Assembly: GCA_947172415.1 (NCBI GenBank)
Contig: OX359202.1
Coordinates: forward strand, 6,186,899 to 6,250,898
Direction: 5' to 3'
Length of the DNA: 64,000 bases
From: Chondrosia reniformis
Taxonomy: Eukaryota; Porifera; Demospongiae; Chondrillida; Chondrillidae
The notes under the pieces were generated by a model. The model was not told where the DNA came from. It did no database searches and was given only the letters and a program-made list of their open reading frames with translations. Positions 44,901 to 53,595 of this stretch are shown here, piece after piece (position 1 is the first letter of the stretch; the number at the start of each line of letters is the position of its first letter). Position numbers and translations under genes: made by a program.

Positions 44901-45755
44901 AATACATTTCCACCTTTGAGCTTGTTTGTCCAATAGAAGCATCTCCCCTTACCCTCTTACAGCCGTAGACAAGGAGATCAGAATCCTCAGTGATCACCAA
45001 GTCCACAATGTCTTCCTTTGAGAGAAAGGCCAGTTGAGCGTCTGCCTCATACGGGGCCACAATACACTCCACACCTTCCTGACGACAAGCCTGCATGGGA
45101 CAAGTCAAAGCTATTATTATCTGTTAAGTATTGTCTTGTGGTGTACCTTGATTAATGCTAGAGCCATTTCTGGGGAGACGTCCACACACCTCTGAAAGCA
45201 GTCATTTGCCTCAGACTTTTTGCCTTCACGTAACAGCTCCTTTCCTCTCTGCAAATAGTCTGCTCTTCTCCTACAACACACAGCCATGTATTCCATTTAA
45301 CAACACTATGTAATGCCCTCTGCCCTAGTCATGCAAGACTCCAATACTCTATAGTAGTCTACTGTTTCTCAATGACCAACTAACTTTCTTCGTTCTGCTT
45401 CCGTGTCAGCCTTTGTGGGAAGATTGCTTCCATCAAAAACTACAATGACTTTAATGTTCTTCGATAATAACATATTTACTCTTCTCATGCAATAATTTAC
45501 AAATGGCCTGTAAACGGAATTACATACATATTGTAATTTAAAGAGTATTCAGTGCTTCACGTAAATGCGTGTGTTTCCAAACTCCTACAATTTATCAATG
45601 TCTTTTTCTCTCATAATCAACTGCTGAGCGCAAGTGTAAGCTCCTCTGTGTAGCCAGCAATAGCCGTCTACTGCAACTGTTTGATCTTTAAAACTTCCTA
45701 CATTGAGAGGTCTTTGAATACTCCTCAAGTACGGGAGAAGACCTGTAATACCCAT
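41968..45755 (-). CDS. EXO1: Exonuclease 1
   Basis: 5'-3' exonuclease and flap nuclease of mismatch repair and double-strand-break resection. Starts [20 protein letters not shown] (ATG 45755). [18 protein letters not shown] (metal Asp), [49 protein letters not shown] and [15 protein letters not shown]. Helix-two-turn-helix: [20 protein letters not shown]. Then [20 protein letters not shown] typical of EXO1. All the acidic metal-binding residues of the family are present. The long C-terminal half (about 43800-41968) is Ser/Gln/Asn-rich and poorly conserved, as in other EXO1 proteins; a last short exon ending SRAKSTGTA is my reading and less certain. An intron at about 44230-44430 contains a foldback element. 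Confidence 0.92.
44228..44432. mobile_element. Foldback element copy in EXO1 intron
   Basis: Shares the family centre and right arm (cctcatccaaagctctcaat, ggcttagttccctatagacc) and ends gtgtgttc directly at an EXO1 donor (exon edge near 44440). Confidence 0.75.
44270..44316 (+). ncRNA. Hammerhead-ribozyme-like motif in EXO1 intron
   Basis: ctgatga 44276-44282, gaaac 44298-44302, gtc 44307-44309. Stem I is ggtca/tggcc: five continuous pairs including one G-U, better paired than in the AK7 copy. Stem II ggg/ccc and the A/A closing mismatch are as in the other copies. Confidence 0.43.
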
Positions 45756-45907
45756 GGCACTTCCGAGGGGGCAAGGAACTCCGTACCATCAGTTGCTAAG
45801 AAGAATTACTAATCAAGATCACCCGCCAAATCACCATTTTGACACACGCGTTTTCTGCTAGCTTATTGCGTCACACGATTGCTATAAACCGGAAATTCCT
45901 CTTATAA
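45756..45907. promoter_or_regulatory. Shared divergent promoter region, EXO1 / GMC gene
   Basis: 152 bp between divergent start codons; contains tgcgtcaca (CRE-like half site) at about 45870. Confidence 0.45.
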
Positions 45908-47752
45908 ATGGCAAGCTTAGTAGAAAGACTTTTATTTAATTTAACTCTAATGTATATATTGGTGCAGATTGCCTGCTGGCACCCGTCGAAGCTACCTTTC
46001 GATGACCCCCAGGACCTGGCGGAGTACGATTTTATTATCGTCGGGGCGGGATCGGCTGGATGTGTCGTTGCAAACCGACTGTCGGAGTCGCCTAACGTTA
46101 CCGTTCTGTTACTGGAAGCGGGAGGGAAGGATTCCAAACAAGAAATATCAATACCGCTCGCTTATTTTATGTTGCAAAAGACAAAAGTAGATTGGCAACG
46201 CTTGACTGAACCACAGAAGGAAAAAGCTTGCAGAGAAATGACCGACACTAGGTCAGCTTGGCCAAGCGGCAAAACCTTGGGTGGATCAAGTTCCATCAAT
46301 ATGATGATGTATGCTAGAGGTCATCCTGAAGATTACAATTCGTGGGCAGCTGCAGGTGCTGAGGGCTGGAGATACGAGGATGTGTTCCCTTATTTCAAGA
46401 AATCCGAGCACTTGACTTCTGATATTGGAGATGAAGGTTACCATGGCAAATCTGGTCCATTAAAGGTGTCAACAGCCTCCTATAGAACCCCGGCTGCTGA
46501 AGCTCTTGTTGGTGCTGCAAAAGAGTTTGACTATTTTCCCACTAATAGGGACTATAATGGAAAATCCCCCTATGGCATATTTCACAGTCAGAGTACAACT
46601 TTCAAAGGTACCAGAATGAGCACAGCTGTAGCATTCCTCCATCCTGCAAGATTAAGACCTAATCTTCATGTTGCTGGCCATAAGCAGGTCACAAAAGTCA
46701 TTATAAGGGACGGAAGGGCAGTTGGAGTTGAATATGTGGATGCATTGGATACCAGAAGAGATAGCAAGATAAAGAGAGCATTTGCTCGTAAAGAAGTTAT
46801 ATTAACGGCTGGTTCTGTTGGCACTGCTCAGATAATGTTACTCTCGGGTATTGGTCCTAAAGAAGAGCTTCAGGGAATTCACCTAATTGAGAATGTACTA
46901 GATCTTCCAGTGGGGAAATCCCTCCAAGATCACATCATGATCCCCCTTCCATATCTCTTTGATACCAAGTACACAACTCCGCCCCCTACTCTAGATACAG
47001 AAGCTAATACCCTAAAGGCAATATATGACTACTATGTGTATGGACGAGGTCCCCTCTCTGCCTCCTCAATCGAAGTTACTGGCTTCTTTCACACAGATTA
47101 TGGACTAAGTGTGAAGGATGATTTTAGTCCTGATTTACCCCCTAATATCCAGCTAATAGCCATGGGTAGCCTAGGAAACGAAGATGGGTTGAAGCAGGTT
47201 AACATTGATGCAGAAAATTTAAATGTTAATATAGATTATGAGAGATATAAAGGTTTTAATCTATTTTCAGTGTTACTTCATCCAAAGAGTCATGGATACA
47301 TAAAGTTAAATCCTGAGGATCCTCGTGGTCAACCTCTCATCCAACCAAACTATCTCAGTGAACAAGAAGATGTTAATGTTTTGATCAAAGGATTGAGAAT
47401 CATGCAACAGATTGCAAATAGTTCAAGTGTCAGAAAACTTGGTAAATTTGATCTTGTTTTTGACGTTCTGCATCCTCATCCTGAGATATTTCACACTGAC
47501 AAGGGACTGGAGGACTATATACGCAACGTGACCCTCACCACATACCACCCCGCTGGTACCTGTAGAATGGGAGCAGCAGACGATCCAACTGCTGTGGTTG
47601 ATTCAAAACTGAGAGTGAGAGGGTTAAAGGGACTGCGCATTGCTGATGCTTCGGTGATTCCACACCTCCCTTCTTCCAACACTAATGCTCCTGTGATAAT
47701 GATTGGAGAAAGAGCAGCTGATTTTATTAAGCAAGAGTGGAAGTTGCAATGA
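45908..47752 (+). CDS. GMC-family FAD oxidoreductase (glucose/choline dehydrogenase type), intronless
   Basis: 614 residues. N-terminal hydrophobic signal or anchor (LFNLTLMYILVQIACW), then the FAD dinucleotide fold DFIIVGAGSAGCVVANRLSE ending in LLLEAGG, GMC signature 1 (GKTLGGSSSINMMMYARG), signature 2 (GSVGTAQIMLLSGIGP, about residue 298), and the catalytic pair: His in TYHPAGTCRMG (about 546) and Asn in SSNTNAPVIM (about 591). Full length for the family and intact. Predicted to oxidise an alcohol or sugar substrate using FAD; substrate cannot be read from sequence. It is closer in pattern to animal glucose-dehydrogenase-like GMCs than to mitochondrial CHDH, and the signal sequence suggests secretion or the endomembrane lumen. 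Confidence 0.93.
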   Translation: MASLVERLLFNLTLMYILVQIACWHPSKLPFDDPQDLAEYDFIIVGAGSAGCVVANRLSESPNVTVLLLEAGGKDSKQEISIPLAYFMLQKTKVDWQRLTEPQKEKACREMTDTRSAWPSGKTLGGSSSINMMMYARGHPEDYNSWAAAGAEGWRYEDVFPYFKKSEHLTSDIGDEGYHGKSGPLKVSTASYRTPAAEALVGAAKEFDYFPTNRDYNGKSPYGIFHSQSTTFKGTRMSTAVAFLHPARLRPNLHVAGHKQVTKVIIRDGRAVGVEYVDALDTRRDSKIKRAFARKEVILTAGSVGTAQIMLLSGIGPKEELQGIHLIENVLDLPVGKSLQDHIMIPLPYLFDTKYTTPPPTLDTEANTLKAIYDYYVYGRGPLSASSIEVTGFFHTDYGLSVKDDFSPDLPPNIQLIAMGSLGNEDGLKQVNIDAENLNVNIDYERYKGFNLFSVLLHPKSHGYIKLNPEDPRGQPLIQPNYLSEQEDVNVLIKGLRIMQQIANSSSVRKLGKFDLVFDVLHPHPEIFHTDKGLEDYIRNVTLTTYHPAGTCRMGAADDPTAVVDSKLRVRGLKGLRIADASVIPHLPSSNTNAPVIMIGERAADFIKQEWKLQ

Positions 47753-48080
47753 ATTTTCATGATTCAAAGTAATATTGCAATTACTAGACACTTTATAAGA
47801 ACAAAGGAAATTTTTAATTTAGGATCTGTAAATTTTAAAAGTTGGACCGACAGCATGCAGTTGAGATTTACCATATGCAGATTCAAATAATTGGGATTTT
47901 ATGTATTTATCATACTTTTGCATTAAAATATGATCATTGAATTTCCTTATATAGTCATGATTAAAGCTGGCTGTTCTACCATAGTATTGATGGGGTTTGC
48001 CAAGAAAAGGAAACACCAAAATACTACTATGGGAAATCACTGGAGTATATAAATACTACATTAAGTTTGTATAGCAGTAC
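47753..48080. other. GMC 3' UTR and flank
   Basis: A/T-rich, no gene seen; satellite-type sequence begins just after. Confidence 0.5.
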
Positions 48081-48530
48081 TGGACTGTACATGACACCCC
48101 AAGTTTCAGTTTCATATCTGTCCATTTGAAGGAGTGGCAGCACTAAATGTATAATAAATTCAGGTATACCAACTTAATGTACGTATGGTGAGAGATAGGG
48201 CAAATTATGAGCGAACATCAAAATTTGTAAAAACTCTTCAGATATGTTTTCTGAATGTCTGTGAATGCTGAGACCAAGTTTCAGCTTCATATCTGTCCAT
48301 TTGAAGGAGTTGCAGCACTAAATGGATAATTTGGGTATACCAACTTAATGTATGATGAGAGATAGGGCAAATCTGAGTACATATCTAAATTTACAAAACT
48401 CATTGGAACCCTTTCATACATCCCAGTGAACATTGACAAAGAGTGTCAGATACAAATCTCTTCATTTCGCAGAGCTACAGCACTTAATGTACAATAAATT
48501 TCTACTATACGACCTTTAATGGTGTAGCAT
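48080..48530. repeat. Satellite block 1 (unit about 167-174 bp)
   Basis: About 2.5 units. Marks of the unit are gagagatagggcaaat, catcaaaatttgcaaaact, tgtctgtgaatgctgagacc and cagcactaaatgta. Unit length was measured from the spacing of gagagatagggc. Confidence 0.85.
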
Positions 48531-49556
48531 TTATATCGTGCGATACTATTATGCAAATTATCGGCAAACCAAAGTTGAAATGTTTTGACATGAATGGGGC
48601 AACTAGAAACACGCAGGGACAGTCCAGAACGCAGCTGTCAGAAGGTCTTTACATAGAGGCAGGTAGCCATTATGCTATTACTGCAATTGAGATTGAGTGT
48701 GGCTGGCTATACCTGTTTACGTTCATATCGGAACACCTCTCGCTAAAATCGTTTCTACAAGGGACCAGAAAAGTTGGTCTCCTCCGCCAATCAAGACACT
48801 TACAGGATTCTATCCATTTTTCCCAGTTTCTAGATGAACCACGAATACTGGATATACCTTTAAAATGGCTTGGAACGATGCACTCATCCCGAATTAACTT
48901 GATATAATTTGACTACATTTTTCTCGCAAATACCCTATTCTTAAGTATGGAATAGCGCCAACCACAATCGTTTCCTTTTGAAATTTTCTTGTTTAAATAG
49001 AAGCGCAAAACCTTATAAAGTAGGCCTACCTGGACACATCTCTATGGTGGTAGCGGTTCCCATAGAGGTTGGTAGCGCTTAGACTCTGAAGCTGTCTCCT
49101 AATCGGTTGGTGCCATAGAGACGTGCTCACCAATAATCCGGATTTCGGGGGGGTTCCACGTAATGTGGGATTGGCATCTGATATCTTAGGATTCATATGA
49201 GTCGGCCATATCGAGAAGAACTGGTTCTTCTCACGCAAGTGACACCCAAAGCTCAACTCGGCAGAGCGTTACCACCGATCCCGGCCTCTGAGCGTCGTGG
49301 ATGGTAGCGTTCGGTATGGTCCAACTTTTTTTCTTTGGAGTTTCGTTGGCCCGTCGATCGGCAAAATTTCACTTTAACGACATCCATATAATATATGTGG
49401 ATAGAAACTGCTTCAACAACAATCAAGTACTACACAGTGCATATCCATGTGTATAAGAAATCTTTCAAAGAGTTCTAATTTTTCAGAAATATATACAGTA
49501 CGGCATGTTCACTCTTACACCTACTCAAGGTCGGCCATTTATAGTATTACGCAATT
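48530..49556. repeat. 1-kb module, copy 1
   Basis: Almost base-identical to 50743-51770 (offset 2213; one-base deletion near 51560, divergence only at the right end). Higher GC than the satellite. Contains a plus-strand open frame of 118 codons (48551-48907) and an internal imperfect palindrome around ctatggtggtagcggttccc / ggttggtgccatagagacg. No recognisable transposase. Confidence 0.85.
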
Positions 49557-49559
49557 AGG

Positions 49560-50740
49560 GTTAGTTAATGTATGATGAGAAATTTATGTAGAAATCAAAA
49601 TTTCTAAAACTGTTTGGAAATGTTTCATACATGTCTGTGAATGTAGACACAAAGTTTAAACTTCATATTTAGCCATTTGACAGAGTTACAGCACTAAGTG
49701 TACATTGTATTAAGAAAATGTATGGGTAAAGATAGGGTAAATTTATGTAAAAATCAAAATTTCTAAAACTGTTTGGAAATGTTTCATACTTGTATGTGAA
49801 TGTGGATACCAAGTTTAAGCTTCAAATTTACCAATTTGACAGAGTTACATCACTAAATGTACATTTAAGTTAATGTACGTATGGTGAGAGATAGGGCAAA
49901 TGTAAAGATTTATGAAAATTTCAAATTGTCATTGGAAATGTTTCATCCATGTCCGTGAAAGCTGACAGCAAGTTTGAGCTTCATATCTTTCCATTTGACA
50001 GAGTTAGAGCACCAAATGTACATTAATATACTGGAATACCAAATTAATGTATGGTGAGAGATAGGGCAAATGTAAAGATTTATAAAAAATTCAAAAACTC
50101 TTTGGAAATGATTCAATCATGTTTGTGAATGCTGACACCAAGGTTTAACTTATTAACTTTCCATTTTACAGAGTTATAGTACCAAATGTACATTAAAGTA
50201 TTGGTATACGAAATTAATGTATGTTGTGAGAGATAGGGCAAATGTAAGGATTTATGAAAATTTCAAATTCTCATTGGAAATGTTTCATACATGTCTGTGA
50301 ATGCTGACAGCAAGTTTGAGCTTCATATCTTTCCATTTGACAGAATTAGAGCACCAAATGTACATTAATATACTGGAATACCAAATTAATGTATGGTGAG
50401 AGATAAGGCAAATGTAAAGATTTATAAAAATTTCAAAAACTCTTTGGAAATGATTCAATCATGTTTGTGAATGCTGACACCAAGGTTTAGCTTATTAACT
50501 TTCCATTTTACAGAGTTATAGTACCAAATGTACATTAAAGTATTGGTATACGAAATTAATATATGGTGAGAGATAGGGCAAATGTAAAGATTTATGAAAA
50601 TTTCAAATTCTCATTGGAAATGTTTCATACATGTCTGTGAATGCTGACGTTAAGTTAAAGCTTCATATCTCTCCATTTGACAGAGCTACAGCACTCTAAT
50701 GTACAATAAATTTCTAGTATACGACCTTAAATGGGTGTAG
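49560..50740. repeat. Satellite block 2 (unit about 167-173 bp)
   Basis: Six to seven units. Spacing of gagagatagggcaaa at about 49889, 50056, 50225, 50398 and 50566 gives 167-173 bp. Confidence 0.9.
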
Positions 50741-50742
50741 CA

Positions 50743-51770
50743 TATATATCGTGCGATACTATTATGCAAATTATCGGCAAACCAAAGTTGAAATGTTTTG
50801 ACATGAATGGGGCAACTAGAAACACGCAGGGACAGTCCAGAACGCAGCTGTCAGAAGGTCTTTACATAGAGGCAGGTAGCCATTATGCTATTACTGCAAT
50901 TGAGATTGAGTGTGGCTGGCTATACCTGTTTACGTTCATATCGGAACACCTCTCGCTAAAATCGTTTCTACAAGGGACCAGAAAAGTTGGTCTCCTCCGC
51001 CAATCAAGACACTTACAGGATTCTATCCATTTTTCCCAGTTTCTAGATGAACCACGAATACTGGATATACCTTTAAAATGGCTTGGAACGATGCACTCAT
51101 CCCGAATTAACTTGATATAATTTGACTACATTTTTCTCGCAAATACCCTATTCTTAAGTATGGAATAGCGCCAACCACAATCGTTTCCTTTTGAAATTTT
51201 CTTGTTTAAATAGAAGCGCAAAACCTTATAAAGTAGGCCTACCTGGACACATCTCTATGGTGGTAGCGGTTCCCATAGAGGTTGGTAGCGCTTAGACTCT
51301 GAAGCTGTCTCCTAATCGGTTGGTGCCATAGAGACGTGCTCACCAATAATCCGGATTTCGGGGGGGTTCCACGTAATGTGGGATTGGCATCTGATATCTT
51401 AGGATTCATATGAGTCGGCCATATCGAGAAGAACTGGTTCTTCTCACGCAAGTGACACCCAAAGCTCAACTCGGCAGAGCGTTACCACCGATCCCGGCCT
51501 CTGAGCGTCGTGGATGGTAGCGTTCGGTATGGTCCAACTTTTTTTCTTTGGAGTTTCGTTGGCCGTCGATCGGCAAAATTTCACTTTAACGACATCCATA
51601 TAATATATGTGGATAGAAACTGCTTCAACAACAATCAAGTACTACACAGTGCATATCCATGTGTATAAGAAATCTTTCAAAGAGTTCTAATTTTTCAGAA
51701 ATATATACAGTACCGCATTTCACTTTTATACCTACTCAAGGTCGGCCATTTATAGTATTACGCAATTAGG
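50743..51770. repeat. 1-kb module, copy 2
   Basis: Near-identical to copy 1, including the open frame (50764-51120 from MQIIGKP). Together with the satellite it may form one 2.2-kb higher-order unit. Confidence 0.85.
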
Positions 51771-51774
51771 GTTA

Positions 51775-52490
51775 GTTAATGTATGGGGAGATATAGGGCT
51801 AATTTGTGTAGATATCAAAATTTGCAAAACTCTTCAGATATGTTTTATGGATGTCTGTTAATGCTGAGACCAAGTTTCAGCTTCATATCTGTCCATTTGA
51901 AGGAGTTACAGCACTAAATGTATAATAAATTCAGGTATACCAACTTAATGTATGGTGAGAGATAGGGCAAATTATATATGAGCGGACATCAAAATTTGCA
52001 AAACTCTTCAGATATGTTTTATGGATTTCTGTGAATGCTGAGACCAAGTTTTAGCTTCATATCTGTCCATTTGAAGGAGTTGCAGCACTAAATGTATAAT
52101 AAATTCATGTATACCAACTTAATGTATGGTGAGAGATAGGGCAAATTATATATGAGCGAATATCAAAATTTGCAAAACTCTTTGGATATGTTTTATGGAT
52201 GTCTGTGAATGCTGAGACCAAGTTTCAGCTTCATATCTGTCCATTTGAAGGAGTTACAGCACTAAATGTATAATATATTCAGGTATACCAACTTAATGTA
52301 TAGTGAGAGATAGGGCAAATATGAGCGGACATCAAAATTTGCAAAACTCTTTGGATATGTTTTATGGATGTCTGTGAATGCTGAGACCAAGTGTTCGCTT
52401 CATATCTGTCCATTTGAAGGAGTTGCAGCACTAAATGTATAATAAATTCAGGTATACCAACTTAATGTATAGTGAAAGATAGGGCAGAGT
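51775..52490. repeat. Satellite block 3 (unit about 172-174 bp)
   Basis: Four to five units with the same marks; gagagatagggc spacing 51956, 52130, 52303, 52475. Confidence 0.9.
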
Positions 52491-53045
52491 CTAAGCACTA
52501 CCAACCGCTATGGGAACCGCTACCACCATAGAGATGTGTCCAGGTAGGCCTACTTTATAAGGTTTTGCGCATCTATTTAAGTAACAAAATTTCGAAAGAA
52601 AACGATTGTGGTTGGCGCTTTTCCATACTTCAGAATAGGGTATTTGCGAGAAAAATATAGTCCAATTATTTCAAGTTAATTACAGATCGGGCCATCGTTT
52701 CAAGCAACTTTGCACATACACTCAGTATTTGTGGTCCATCTCGAAACTGTGGATAATGGATAAAATCCCGTCTGTGTCTCCATAGGCCGAGGAGAACAGC
52801 TTTTCTGGTCCCATGTAGAAACGATTTTAGCGGTGGCTGTTCCGATATCAACGTTTAATCCTATAACCAGCCACATTCAATCTCAAGTGCTGTAAAAGGA
52901 TGATGGCTGCCTACTTCTGTATAGTCTCCTTCTGATTACAATGTTATGGATGTCTCTATGTGTTTCTAGTTCGCCACATGATTGTAAAACGTTTGTACCT
53001 TTGAGGTGTTCCGATATATTTGGATGATATTATCGCACGATATAT
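52490..53045 (-). repeat. 1-kb module, copy 3 (inverted, partial, diverged)
   Basis: Reverse complement of roughly 48530-49090. Base identity is clearly lower than between copies 1 and 2, yet the minus-strand frame at 52851-52666 (SEQPPLKSFLHGTRKAVLLG...) keeps alignment with the frame of copies 1/2 (SEHLSLKSFLQGTRKVGLLR...) without stop or frameshift over about 60 residues. Confidence 0.8.
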
Positions 53046-53457
53046 ATTTTGGAGGACGATGATAAAACTAAGAGGAGGACGGCAGGATTTCAAATCGAGA
53101 CGGGAAGATGGAGGGGGACCAGACAGGAGAGAATATGCAAGGAATGTGACAGGGGTGAAGTGGAAGACGTGGAACATTGGTTGATGAGGTGTGAAGCATG
53201 GAAATCCCAACACGTACAATTGGAGGCCTGGATGCAACGACATAGTGACAAGTGCAGTACCCAGGATTCTACTGCATCTCTGCTGTCGGCTGCATGTAGC
53301 AACTATGAACTCTTGTCGATTATTTTGTGTATGTGGCATGCAAGGTTCAGTTAACTCTATTTTGCATGTTCATATTATTAATTTTGTCTTGTTGTAAGTG
53401 CTGCATGGGGCCAATCCGTGCCCTAGTGCCAATGAGCACGGTGCACTCTAATAATAA

Positions 53458-53488
<31 letters not shown>

Positions 53489-53490
53489 AC
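53046..53490 (+). mobile_element. 5'-truncated non-LTR retrotransposon (LINE) tail
   Basis: The frame to 53354 encodes the C-terminus of a LINE reverse-transcriptase protein: RTAGFQIETGRWRGTRQER, then a zinc-knuckle-like ICKECDRGEVEDVEHWLMRC (C-x2-C-x9-H-x4-C). A short 3' UTR (gggccaatccgtgccctagt) follows, then an attg/taa microsatellite tail (53449-53488) typical of LINE 3' ends. The polymerase part is missing, so the copy is dead. Confidence 0.8.
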
Positions 53491-53543
53491 GTATACATAA
53501 AATATAAATTTAGATTTTGCCTCATTGCATCACTTGGTACAAA

Positions 53544-53576
53544 ATGGCCGATTTGTTCAGATTTGTATATTCCTAG
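53544..53576 (+). promoter_or_regulatory. Upstream ORF of WDR81 (10 codons plus stop)
   Basis: aaaatggcc is a good start context; the frame MADLFRFVYS ends at TAG 53574-53576, 19 bp before the WDR81 ATG and in another frame. It could limit WDR81 translation if it lies within the mRNA. Confidence 0.4.
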
Positions 53577-53595
53577 GGTTGTTGCTCGTAGAATA

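Noticed and set aside
49040-49320. tRNA- or 5S-like gene in the 1-kb module (ggtagcg, gttcgg runs)
   Set aside because: No cloverleaf with proper A and B boxes or acceptor stem could be drawn.
53046-53354. Host gene encoding a zinc-finger protein
   Set aside because: The Cys/His arrangement, the missing start, the 3' UTR form and the attg tail are those of a truncated LINE.
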